DNA of 6,149 nucleotides, from positions 32,971 through 39,119 of the forward strand of contig DIEP01000001.1 in NCBI GenBank assembly GCA_002418685.1. Direction: 5' to 3'. The notes under the pieces were generated by a model that saw only the letters and a program-made list of their open reading frames with translations, ran no database searches and was not told where the DNA came from. Positions 1-6,139 of the stretch are shown here, piece by piece; positions within the stretch are counted from its first letter, which is position 1, and each line of letters opens with the position of its first letter. The translations under genes were made by a program, and so were the position numbers. The stretch is from Ignavibacteria bacterium UBA5771 (GTDB lineage Bacteria > Bacteroidota > Ignavibacteria > Kapaibacteriales > UBA2268).

Positions 1-413
1 GCTGAAAAGAACCATCGCTTTTCATAAAATTCATTATAATTGGGCAAATAGGATTTCGGGACAATTCCTTTAATTTCGCCATCGCTTATAAAAACCGCTG
101 TATTATAAAGTTTTCCTGCATTGAAAACAGGAGCACCGACTATAATGCAGGCATTGATATTCTTCGAAAAATCGCATAGTTCAATTAATGCGGATTGAGT
201 ATTATTAATTAATTTGTTTTGAAAAAATAAATCACCGCAGGAATATCCTGTCACAGACAATTCCGGAAAAAGAACAACCTGTGCATCGGACTCTTCAGCT
301 AATTTTATCAGGCGTTTTATTTCATTGACATTAAAATCTATATTCGCTATTCTAAGTTCAGGACTTAGAACTGCAATCCGCACAAATCCATATTCATTTA
401 ATTGAAAATCCAT
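1..413 (-). CDS. nadE: Glutamine-dependent NAD+ synthetase, N-terminal part (cut by window edge)
   Basis: The first 137 residues of a cytoplasmic enzyme that makes NAD+ from deamido-NAD+, ATP and glutamine in the last step of NAD synthesis. The visible part is the nitrilase-fold glutaminase domain, which releases ammonia for the C-terminal synthetase domain lying outside the window. The opening YGFVRIAV resembles the long, two-domain type known from Mycobacterium tuberculosis. The catalytic Glu lies in FPELSVTGY (residue 51) and the catalytic Lys in VPKSYLPNY (residue 120), close to Glu52 and Lys121 of that enzyme; the expected Cys near 175 is off the window. LYNTAVFISDG (102-112) is also typical. 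The start is the ATG at 413-411, which puts YGFVR near residue 8 as in relatives. It overlaps the preceding small ORF by 20 bp, which suggests an operon. The family is sure; the domain layout beyond the edge is inferred. Confidence 0.93.
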   Translation of the reverse strand, partial: MDFQLNEYGFVRIAVLSPELRIANIDFNVNEIKRLIKLAEESDAQVVLFPELSVTGYSCGDLFFQNKLINNTQSALIELCDFSKNINACIIVGAPVFNAGKLYNTAVFISDGEIKGIVPKSYLPNYNEFYEKRWFFS

Positions 414-585
414 AAAATTTAATATTTTCCTTTATTTCATCATTCTCAGAGCGTTTCACAAGTTGAATGTCCAGTTCTCCCGCACTCAATATTTTTTTAA
501 TGAGAAAGAGACAAAAGTCATCAACAGCAAAGGCTATGAATACAGCAATAAGATTTGAATTGATGATTTTTGCCGATATTTTCAT
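394..585 (-). CDS. Small hypothetical protein, 63 residues
   Basis: I do not recognise this protein. It starts at an ATG (585-583), 21 bp after the TerB-like gene ends, and its TGA stop lies 20 bp inside nadE, so it fills the gap in a same-strand gene row. It is a mix of a hydrophobic first half (NLIAVFIAFAVDDFCLFLI, about residues 10-28) and a charged second half rich in Lys, Glu and Asp. The hydrophobic stretch is broken by two Asp, so it reads more like the core of a small soluble domain than a membrane helix. There is no signal peptide and no metal-binding motif. Tight packing and unstrained codon use favour a real gene. Against this, it is short, has no known relative that I can name, and has no visible ribosome binding site, which means little in this type of genome. 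It could be chance coding in the nadE leader. Confidence 0.5.
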   Translation of the reverse strand: MKISAKIINSNLIAVFIAFAVDDFCLFLIKKILSAGELDIQLVKRSENDEIKENIKFYGFSIK

Positions 586-606
586 ATTTTAGAAGTTAAT
601 TATTTA

Positions 607-1089
607 TTATACAAGTTTAATAATATCTTCTATTAATGTTGTTTTCATTATTTGATGAGTATCTAAATTAAAATAATTAAAAATAGATACAAGTTTCTCA
701 AATTCTACATCGGATATTTTTTCCTGAAGCAATTTCCCTGACGAATTCGCAATAAAAAATGCAAGAGCCAGCAAATGATATTTGAATGATTTAGATACTT
801 TTTCATCCAGTTTGAATGTCACATAACGATTAATATTAATCATCTTATCTTTGATTTGTCCAGGAGTCAGATTGAACTCATCAAGTTTCAAAGTATATTG
901 ATCAACATCATCGGGCAATATCTCTTTCATCAATTCGGAACTAAACCGTCTTTTTGCTTTAATAAAATTTTTAAAGGCTTCGATCTCTTTTTCTTGAATT
1001 TTATCATCTGCTTGCGAAATAGCAGAAAAAATTATTTTTGGGGATTCAAGCAATTCTTCCCATTCTGAATTAGTAAATTCATCTTTCAT
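607..1089 (-). CDS. TerB-like helical protein
   Basis: A 160-residue cytoplasmic protein, mostly helical, without signal peptide or membrane segment. Two half-repeats resemble the TerB-like (tellurite resistance B, DjlA N-terminal) fold. The first is at about residues 18-41, with AISQADDKIQEKEIEAF, close to the family's ADGKI..EE pattern. The second is at about 105-140, with ALAFFIANSSGK and later ISDVEFEKL, where the acidic metal-site residues are partly replaced by Asn and Ser. The length fits stand-alone TerB-domain proteins (about 140-160). Such proteins are often linked to stress or membrane-associated complexes, but the role of the solo forms is mostly unknown, so the name does not imply tellurite resistance here. 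It is the first gene of a likely operon with the 63-residue ORF and nadE, and a good promoter candidate lies just upstream. The fold call comes from motif reading alone. Confidence 0.72.
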   Translation of the reverse strand: MKDEFTNSEWEELLESPKIIFSAISQADDKIQEKEIEAFKNFIKAKRRFSSELMKEILPDDVDQYTLKLDEFNLTPGQIKDKMININRYVTFKLDEKVSKSFKYHLLALAFFIANSSGKLLQEKISDVEFEKLVSIFNYFNLDTHQIMKTTLIEDIIKLV

Positions 1090-1108
1090 ATTCTACCTAA
1101 TTTTTTTA

Positions 1109-1142
1109 CAAATTTAAATAAAAAAGAAATATAATGCGCAAA
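1109..1142 (-). promoter_or_regulatory. Bacteroidota-type promoter candidate for the TerB-like/nadE operon
   Basis: Read on the minus strand, TTTG (1142-1139) is followed after 22 bases by TAAATTTG (1116-1109). This matches the Bacteroidota -33/-7 pattern (TTTG, about 19-22 bases, TAnnTTTG). The -7 box ends 19 bases before the ATG at 1089, which leaves a short leader. In an AT-rich genome a partial match can arise by chance, but both boxes and the placement fit. Confidence 0.5.
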
Positions 1143-1214
1143 TAATATTTAAATTTTTCGTTAATTATAAAATAGTAGTCCTGTCCGAAAGGAAGAATAA
1201 AATCCGCTCTTGAA

Positions 1215-2549
1215 TTACCTAAAATACCCCGTCCCAAATGGATTAGTTACACTTGCACCTATAATTGCATCATAACCGCCAAGGTCAAAGCTCCTGTAAT
1301 AAACAAGCCCAATGAATGAATGGTTAGAATAAACATTATTGCCCTCATATCTATCAAAGGAAATGTTTTCAAATTTCTGAGTGTCAGCATTGTATGTACC
1401 TGTCCCATACAAGTAATTATGTCTGGCACGGCGCACCCATTGCTTTAAGCGATATAATTGAGTTGATTTGTCAAAATACATTTGCCAATTTTTGTCAGGT
1501 GTCCAATTATTGAAGGAACCTGAAACAAATACATCCTCATCGCTTATAATTCCCACAGGGTCGAGCAAAAATTCCATATATACATAATTATCATCTGAAC
1601 CCGAGACATATCTTGTAATCATTGCCCCATCGTCATCAACGTCCCAATAATTTCCATTCCTAATTAAATCAGAAAAAGGCATCTGAACAAGATACGAACC
1701 TGTTGGATATTGTGCCAGATTTGTCATATCCAGCACTCTATAAACATTTTCAGCAGGAACATTAAATATTGAAAATCGCTTCTCTACATTTGAAAATCCC
1801 GAAACCATTATTGGAAATGTGTATTTATAAAGTGGGTTAATATATTTATCAGAATATGACTCGCTAATTACGTATGGTTCATTCCATCGGAAATTGCGAT
1901 ATATTACGAAATTTTTCAATTGCGAATTTAAAATTTTAGCGGGAGCAACGATATCTGCTTCAATATTAAATGCTGAATTAATAACATTAAATTCAGAATT
2001 ATACATACTCGAAACAAAATCCATCTGAACAGGAACAATTGGTTCCACAACGAAAAACCGCGCTTCTGCAATTGATTTTTCGGGTGAATAATAATCGAAT
2101 AACTTAACTTTCCAATTTCCTGAATACCTAAACTTCAACTGTGAATTGGGAAATTTCAATGTTCCTCTATAAGAGTAATACGAAAAGCTATTGGCTGCAC
2201 TTTCCCAATAGAAATCGCTTGTTCTCATCAGTCCTTGATTATTGATAAAATTGTTCGCATCCTCTTGCCAGTTCATATCGCAATGCACAAAGGTTGCGAA
2301 AAGCGTTGGAGGAATATTTGCATATATATCAATTTCAAGAGTAATTGTGTTTGCCCCAACATTTGTTTGAGCAGTAGCGCCTTGTGATTTCATTAACAGT
2401 ATCGGTGGCTCATTATCATCTCCATATAACCGAACAAATCTTACTTCCAATGGAGGTTCAGGTTCTTTCTGAGCAGATACTGAAGCAAAATTGAATAGAA
2501 CTGAAATACCAAGTATAAAAAATGCTAATATTTTGTGAAGTGATTTCAA
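1215..2549 (-). CDS. Type IX secretion system plug-family protein (DUF5103)
   Basis: A secreted protein of 444 residues from the TTG at 2549. It has a signal peptide (Lys/His-rich start, hydrophobic 8-24, likely cut after ASVSA at residue 26). Features of the plug family (DUF5103) follow in order: FVHCDMNW (87-94), SYYSYRGTLKFP (123-134), SGNWKVKLFD (143-152), RFFVVEP (164-170), and a late beta-sandwich with DVFVSGSFNNW (339-349) like carbohydrate-binding or E-set domains. The length fits the family. In characterised Bacteroidota the plug protein closes the periplasmic side of the SprA translocon when no cargo is moving, so a periplasmic or outer-membrane-associated role is expected. No other T9SS gene is in the window, and the gene diverges from tsaE. 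The start is odd: an ATG at 2563 is out of frame by one base, and adding one A to the A5 run after it would give an in-frame start, MKKFKLKSLHK. The family call is firm; the start is not. Confidence 0.85.
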   Translation of the reverse strand: MKSLHKILAFFILGISVLFNFASVSAQKEPEPPLEVRFVRLYGDDNEPPILLMKSQGATAQTNVGANTITLEIDIYANIPPTLFATFVHCDMNWQEDANNFINNQGLMRTSDFYWESAANSFSYYSYRGTLKFPNSQLKFRYSGNWKVKLFDYYSPEKSIAEARFFVVEPIVPVQMDFVSSMYNSEFNVINSAFNIEADIVAPAKILNSQLKNFVIYRNFRWNEPYVISESYSDKYINPLYKYTFPIMVSGFSNVEKRFSIFNVPAENVYRVLDMTNLAQYPTGSYLVQMPFSDLIRNGNYWDVDDDGAMITRYVSGSDDNYVYMEFLLDPVGIISDEDVFVSGSFNNWTPDKNWQMYFDKSTQLYRLKQWVRRARHNYLYGTGTYNADTQKFENISFDRYEGNNVYSNHSFIGLVYYRSFDLGGYDAIIGASVTNPFGTGYFR

Positions 2550-2629
2550 TTTAAATTTTTCATTTTTTAATAAAACGTTTTGTTTATAAAAAATATTTGC
2601 TGATTTAATAAAAAGTTGCTTTTTTTAGT

Positions 2630-2637
2630 TAATTTTG
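2630..2637 (+). promoter_or_regulatory. tsaE: Possible -7 promoter element for tsaE
   Basis: TAATTTTG matches the Bacteroidota -7 consensus TAnnTTTG and lies 22 bases before the tsaE ATG. No TTTG at the expected upstream distance was found: TTG at 2616-2618 is too close and TTTG at 2596-2599 is too far. It is therefore only half a promoter. Confidence 0.35.
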
Positions 2638-2659
2638 TTTTTTTCAATGGTCTTTTATT

Positions 2660-3115
2660 ATGGAATTTAAATCTACAAGTGAATCTGACACATTTAATCT
2701 TGGAAAAAAATTAGCGGGTCAACTTTCTCCCGGAGATATCGTAGCCTTATATGGCGATTTAGGATCAGGCAAAACTGCTATGATACAAGGTATTTGCGAT
2801 TATTTCGATGTCGATGAGATTGTTGTAAGCCCCACTTTTACAATTGTCAACAGATATGAAGGTAAAGAAAAGAACATTCCAATTTTGATTTATCATATTG
2901 ATTTATACCGGATTGAAAGCGAAAAGGAGTTAAAAGAAATTGGGTTTTCGGAATATTTGAATGACGAATCTGCAATAAAATTGATTGAATGGGCTGATAA
3001 AACAAGTTTGATCCCCGACTCTGCCATCAAAATAACAATTAAAACCGACAAAAACAATGACAATTTCCGTAAAATTACTATCGAAAATTTAGATCCAATA
3101 CTTAACGAAGCATAA
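2660..3115 (+). CDS. tsaE: tRNA threonylcarbamoyladenosine biosynthesis ATPase TsaE
   Basis: A 151-residue cytoplasmic P-loop ATPase, the usual length for this family. With TsaB and TsaD it is needed for repeated rounds of t6A formation at position 37 of ANN-reading tRNAs. The Walker A motif is GDLGSGKT (32-39), followed by the family signatures SPTFTIVNRY (57-66), HIDLYR (79-84), LKEIGFSEYL (91-100) and LIEWAD (108-113). The N-terminal TSESDTFNLGKKLA is the usual pre-P-loop helix. The start is the ATG at 2660; an ATG at 2647 is out of frame. The gene stands alone and diverges from the plug gene across a 110-bp AT-rich gap. Its usual partner tsaB is not next to it. All key motifs are intact, so the call is secure. 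Confidence 0.96.
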   Translation: MEFKSTSESDTFNLGKKLAGQLSPGDIVALYGDLGSGKTAMIQGICDYFDVDEIVVSPTFTIVNRYEGKEKNIPILIYHIDLYRIESEKELKEIGFSEYLNDESAIKLIEWADKTSLIPDSAIKITIKTDKNNDNFRKITIENLDPILNEA

Positions 3116-3156
3116 GACACCTGAACCCAATGTCCATATTTTTCGCTTATTTTTCC

Positions 3157-3164
3157 TAATTTTG
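3157..3164 (+). promoter_or_regulatory. Possible -7 promoter element
   Basis: TAATTTTG matches TAnnTTTG and is followed by TAAATA. The upstream region has only a weak TTTTCG-like box. It points toward tRNA-Pro and asd but is about 300 bases from the tRNA, with the inverted-repeat element in between. It may be the original tRNA promoter or a chance match in AT-rich DNA. Confidence 0.35.
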
Positions 3165-3171
3165 TAAATAT

Positions 3172-3190
3172 TTTTAATTAGTAATTAAAA
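3172..3190. repeat. Perfect 19-bp AT-only palindrome
   Basis: TTTTAATTA, a central G, then TAATTAAAA: nine base pairs match perfectly around one base. It begins 7 bases after the promoter-like TAATTTTG, about where transcription would start. It could be an operator, or a weak hairpin after tsaE. No U-tract follows directly, which argues against a classic terminator. Confidence 0.5.
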
Positions 3191-3217
3191 GCAAGTTCTT
3201 AATTTTTTAATAATAGA

Positions 3218-3250
3218 CATTGCTAAGAAGCATAGTCCCGAAGCAATCTC
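3218..3250 (+). repeat. Left inverted-repeat arm
   Basis: Runs from CATTGC to CGAAGCAATCTC and matches the reverse complement of the right arm (3383-3416). It can also fold on itself by ATTGCT (3219-3224) with AGCAAT (3242-3247). Confidence 0.7.
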
Positions 3251-3303
3251 AAAGTCGTTCGTTTCCCGTAGCACTGACGTCTTTGTCCGTGTCCAAATAT
3301 TCA

Positions 3304-3327
3304 TACCTACGAATTCGTTCGTAAGTA
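3304..3327. repeat. Central hairpin with TTCG loop
   Basis: TACCTACGAA and TTCGTAAGTA pair at 9 of 10 positions (the remaining one is C against G-strand T/G wobble-type mismatch) around a TTCG loop, a very stable tetraloop in RNA. It sits near the middle of the inverted-repeat element. No T-run follows, so it is not an evident terminator. Confidence 0.6.
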
Positions 3328-3382
3328 AAAGGAGATTAACACACGCCCTAACCCCCGATTGATAGAGTGGGAAATGTTGGAC

Positions 3383-3416
3383 GAAATTGCTTCGCAAAGA
3401 ATGCTTGCTTGCAATG
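3383..3416 (-). repeat. Right inverted-repeat arm
   Basis: Read on the minus strand it runs CATTGC, AAGCAAGCAT, then CGAAGCAATTTC, matching the left arm. It also has its own ATTGC (3386-3390) and GCAAT (3411-3415) inverted repeat. Confidence 0.7.
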
Positions 3417-3463
3417 ATATTTATGCATTTTAATCGCTTTCAAACCAAGAAATTGGATGATTT

Positions 3464-3537
3464 CGGAGTGTAGCTCAGCCCGGTAGAGCACTACGTTCGG
3501 GACGTAGGGGCCGCTGGTTCAAATCCAGTCACTCCGA
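3464..3537 (+). tRNA. tRNA-Pro (anticodon CGG)
   Basis: A complete 74-base cloverleaf. The acceptor stem is CGGAGTG with CACTCCG, the D arm is GCTC...GAGC with the usual AG..GGTA loop, the anticodon stem is CTACG/CGTAG with loop TTCGGGA, giving anticodon CGG (reads CCG, proline), and the variable loop has five bases. The T arm is GCTGG-TTCAAAT-CCAGT. The C1-G72 end pair, A73 and G37 are typical of bacterial tRNA-Pro. CCA is not encoded: ACAA follows the acceptor stem, so CCA must be added by enzyme. The asd start codon is 27 bp downstream with no terminator between, so both may share a transcript. Confidence 0.97.
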
Positions 3538-3564
3538 CAATAAACAATAAAAATTCAAATTATT

Positions 3565-4536
3565 ATGAAAATAGCAATAGTTGGCGCCACAGGACTTGTT
3601 GGAAGAACAATGCAACAAGTTTTGCAAGAACATAATTTTCCTGTTACTGATTTGACGCTTTATGCCTCTTCAAGATCGATCGGCAAGCATTTCGATTTTA
3701 ACTCAAAATCTATACCTGTTATTGAACTTAATGATAAAAATATTGATAAATTCGATTTCGTGTTTTTTTCTGCGGGTGCTTCTATCAGTAGAGAATATGC
3801 TCCAAAATTTGCTAATAAAAATGCAATCGTTATAGATAATTCATCTGCTTGGCGAATGGATGACCAAATTCCATTGGTTGTGCCTGAGGTAAATCCAAAT
3901 GATTTGCAAAATCATAATATTATCGCAAATCCAAATTGTTCGACAATTCAATTAGTTGTTGCCTTGAAACCACTTGAAGATGCCTTTGGACTTAACAAAG
4001 TTATTGTATCCACTTATCAATCGATTTCAGGTGCGGGGCAAAAAGGTCTAAATCAATTGCATAATGAACAGAACGGAAATTTTGACCCGAATGATAAACA
4101 TCAAATCCATTCCAACGCAATATTTCATCCTGCATCTCCTAATCAACCTGATTGGACAATAGAAGAAGTCAAAATTATTAACGAATCACGTAAAATTTTG
4201 CATTTGCCAAACCTCGCGATTACCGCAACGTGCGTTCGTCTCCCAATCGAAATTGGACATGGCGAAGCTGTATTTGTTGAAACGCGAAATAATGCAAATG
4301 TCAATGAAATTCGAGATATTTTCAGCAAATCAAAGGGAATTGTTTTGATGGATGATTTAAAAAATGATCAATATCCAACCCCAAAGATGACTGAAGGACG
4401 CGATGAAGTCTTTATTGGACGCATTCGCACTGATGCTTCAATACCGAACGGTTTCTGGTTCTGGGTTGTTGCTAATAATGTTCGCAAAGGAGCAGCAACA
4501 AACGCAATTCAAATTGCAGAAGCATTAATCAAATAA
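3565..4536 (+). CDS. asd: Aspartate-semialdehyde dehydrogenase
   Basis: A 323-residue cytoplasmic enzyme that reduces L-aspartyl-4-phosphate to aspartate-4-semialdehyde with NADPH. This is the branch point to lysine and diaminopimelate, threonine and methionine. The Rossmann motif is GATGLVG (7-13). Then come SSAWRM with the phosphate-binding Arg97, VVPEVNP (105-111), the catalytic Cys125 in NPNCSTIQ, SGAGQKG (155-161), Arg225 in CVRLPIEIGHGE, and the active-site His232. The C-terminal end has GRIRTD (285-290) and NNVRKGAATNAIQIAE (304-319). Length and motifs fit the bacterial form related to the Gram-positive type. The start ATG directly precedes the KIAIVGATG strand, leaving no room for a shorter version. 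It follows tRNA-Pro closely and converges with guaA. No key residue is missing. Confidence 0.97.
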   Translation: MKIAIVGATGLVGRTMQQVLQEHNFPVTDLTLYASSRSIGKHFDFNSKSIPVIELNDKNIDKFDFVFFSAGASISREYAPKFANKNAIVIDNSSAWRMDDQIPLVVPEVNPNDLQNHNIIANPNCSTIQLVVALKPLEDAFGLNKVIVSTYQSISGAGQKGLNQLHNEQNGNFDPNDKHQIHSNAIFHPASPNQPDWTIEEVKIINESRKILHLPNLAITATCVRLPIEIGHGEAVFVETRNNANVNEIRDIFSKSKGIVLMDDLKNDQYPTPKMTEGRDEVFIGRIRTDASIPNGFWFWVVANNVRKGAATNAIQIAEALIK

Positions 4537-4567
4537 AAAATTGATAGTAAATATTTGATTTTATGTG

Positions 4568-4591
4568 GATAATATTTTCCAATATTTTATC
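4568..4591. terminator. Possible weak two-way terminator between asd and guaA
   Basis: GATAATATT, a TTCC loop, then AATATTTTATC: nine pairs with a two-base bulge. It lies in the 53-bp gap between two converging genes and touches the guaA stop codon. The stem is A/T-rich and weak, so its terminator role is inferred from position. Confidence 0.3.
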
Positions 4592-6125
4592 ATTCCCATT
4601 CTATTGTTCCGGGTGGTTTGCTTGTTATATCATAAACAACACGGTTAACACCTTTAACTTCGTTGATGATTCTGCTTGAAATTTTTGCTAATATTTCATA
4701 ATCAAAATTATACCAATCGGCTGTCATACCGTCCACACTGCGAACTGCTCGCAGGGCAAGAGTATTTTCATAAGTGCGTTCATCTCCCATCACTCCAACG
4801 CTTTGGGTAGGCAATAGCACTGCAAATGCTTGCCATATTATGTCATATAATTCATTATTTCTTATTTCTTCGATAAAAATATCATCTGCTTTTCGCAAAA
4901 TTTCTAATTGCTCTCGCTTGACATCCCCTATTATTCTTATTGCCAAGCCCGGTCCTGGAAATGGATGACGTCCCAAAAAATTATCGGGGATATTTAATTC
5001 TTTTCCGATTGCTCTAACTTCATCTTTAAATAGATTTCTGAATGGTTCAATAATTTTCAAATTCATCTTTTCAGGCAATCCGCCAACATTGTGATGGGAC
5101 TTGATAGTAGCTGATGGACCAAAGACAGATCCGGATTCAATTACATCGGGATACAAAGTTCCTTGAGCAAGCCACTTCACATTTGGAAATTGGATTGCAA
5201 AGCGTTCAAAAACCTCGATAAATTTATTTCCAATTATTTTCCTCTTTTTTTCGGGATCAGCAATTCCTGCAAGTGCTTCTAAAAATTCTTCACTTGCATC
5301 AATGACATCAAGTGGTATTGCAAAATTTTCTCTAAATAATTTTGCAAGCTCTTGGCTTTCATTTGTTCTCATAAGTCCTGTATCAATATGAACACAATGT
5401 AAATTTGCTCCTATAGCATTATTCATCAGGACTGCAAGAACCGTTGAATCTACTCCCCCACTAACTGCACAAAGCACTTCTTCATTATTCACCTTATTTC
5501 TTATTTCCTGAACTTCTCGTTCAATAAATGAACCTGCACTCCAAATATCATTAATTCCACAAATATTCCTAACAAAATTCTCGAGGATTTTTTTCCCGTC
5601 GGTTGTGTGATGAACTTCAGGATGGAACTGCACTCCATAAATTTTACCACCATTTGATTCAATTGCTGCAAAAAGCGAATTATCAGTATGTGCTATTACA
5701 CTGAATCCATCAGGTATCGCACTAAGACTATCGCCATGGCTCATCCACACTTGGTTTGACGACAACCCTTCAAGCAATCTATTGGGTTTATCAATCCTTA
5801 AAATAGCTCGGCCATATTCCCTGCGAGCAGAACTATCCACAACCCCCCCAAGGTGATATGCAATTAATTGTAAACCATAGCAAATGCCAAGTATGGGAAT
5901 ATTTATTTTGAAAATTTGAGGATCTAATTGTGGCGAGTCGGAATTATATACACTTGAAGGACCACCCGAAAGAATTATCCCACTTGGTGAAAGCGATTGA
6001 ATTTCCTGAACTGTGATATTAAATGGTTTGATTTCTGCATAGACGCCGACTTCACGTATTTTGCGAGCAATAAGCTGAGTATATTGCGATCCGAAATCGA
6101 GTATTATTATTTTTTCATTCATCAT
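4590..6125 (-). CDS. guaA: GMP synthase (glutamine-hydrolysing)
   Basis: A 511-residue cytoplasmic enzyme that turns XMP into GMP with ATP and glutamine. The N-terminal class I glutaminase opens with ILDFGSQYTQLIAR and has ILSGGPSSVY, the nucleophile Cys82 in GICYGLQ, and His168 and Glu170 in VQFHPEV. The ATP-pyrophosphatase domain has the P-loop SGGVDS (222-227), then HIDTGLMR and AQGTLYPDVIES. The C-terminal dimerisation domain has GRHPFPGPGLAIR (385-397) and ends in KPPGTIEWE, the family's invariant tail. All catalytic residues are present and the length is normal. I chose the ATG at 6125; the next codon at 6122 is also ATG and would give the commoner MNEKIIILDFG start. A TTG at 6134 is in frame but lies inside the promoter box, so it is unlikely. 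It converges with asd. Confidence 0.97.
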   Translation of the reverse strand: MMNEKIIILDFGSQYTQLIARKIREVGVYAEIKPFNITVQEIQSLSPSGIILSGGPSSVYNSDSPQLDPQIFKINIPILGICYGLQLIAYHLGGVVDSSARREYGRAILRIDKPNRLLEGLSSNQVWMSHGDSLSAIPDGFSVIAHTDNSLFAAIESNGGKIYGVQFHPEVHHTTDGKKILENFVRNICGINDIWSAGSFIEREVQEIRNKVNNEEVLCAVSGGVDSTVLAVLMNNAIGANLHCVHIDTGLMRTNESQELAKLFRENFAIPLDVIDASEEFLEALAGIADPEKKRKIIGNKFIEVFERFAIQFPNVKWLAQGTLYPDVIESGSVFGPSATIKSHHNVGGLPEKMNLKIIEPFRNLFKDEVRAIGKELNIPDNFLGRHPFPGPGLAIRIIGDVKREQLEILRKADDIFIEEIRNNELYDIIWQAFAVLLPTQSVGVMGDERTYENTLALRAVRSVDGMTADWYNFDYEILAKISSRIINEVKGVNRVVYDITSKPPGTIEWE

Positions 6126-6131
6126 AGAATG

Positions 6132-6139
6132 CAAAAATA
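6132..6139 (-). promoter_or_regulatory. guaA: Possible -7 promoter element of guaA
   Basis: On the minus strand, TATTTTTG fits TAnnTTTG and ends 6 bases before the ATG at 6125. Transcription would then start at or next to the start codon, giving a nearly leaderless mRNA. The matching -33 box would lie outside the window. Confidence 0.4.

Larger units (their letters stand above)
3218..3416. mobile_element. MITE/REP-like inverted-repeat element, no coding capacity
   Basis: About 199 bp bounded by two imperfect inverted repeats (3218-3250 and 3383-3416) that match at about 27 of 35 aligned positions. Each arm also carries its own short ATTGC...GCAAT inverted repeat, and a TTCG-loop hairpin lies in the middle (3304-3327). 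By hand count it is about 44% GC against 23-26% in the flanks, which suggests separate origin. The arm sequence (CATTGC...CGAAGCAATCTC) resembles a dispersed palindromic repeat that I recall from many bacterial genomes. It carries no credible transposase piece, so if mobile it would depend on another element. I found no clear target-site duplication. The structure is seen directly; mobility is inferred. Confidence 0.6.
3116..3463. other. 348-bp gene-free region between tsaE and tRNA-Pro
   Basis: No convincing gene lies here on either strand. It splits into an AT-rich left part (3116-3217, about 23% GC) with a promoter-like box and a palindrome, an inverted-repeat element (3218-3416, about 44% GC by hand count), and a short AT-rich right part (3417-3463, about 26% GC) leading into the tRNA. 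I found no promoter with both boxes in the 47 bases directly before the tRNA. Confidence 0.8.

Noticed and set aside
856..1068. Open frame on the plus strand opposite the TerB-like gene
   Set aside because: It is fully contained in a better-supported gene, has a Phe/Ile-rich composition typical of an antisense frame, and has no own context.
1090..1214. Possible terminator after the plug gene (short TCCT/AGGA pairing near 1180-1192)
   Set aside because: The stem is only about four pairs and no T-run follows in the right place.
2893..3120. Open frame on the minus strand opposite tsaE
   Set aside because: It lies almost entirely over the clearly identified tsaE; the Ser/Leu-rich product has no recognisable motif.
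3185..3397. A 70-codon open frame on the minus strand spanning most of the inverted-repeat element
   Set aside because: It starts inside the right arm and runs through the left arm, so the frame follows from the repeat structure. The protein shows no family motif and the region is better explained as a non-coding element.
4143..4328. Open frame opposite asd
   Set aside because: It is an antisense shadow of a conserved enzyme gene, without independent support.
4774..4968. Open frame opposite guaA
   Set aside because: It is an antisense shadow of the conserved C-terminal half of guaA, without independent support.
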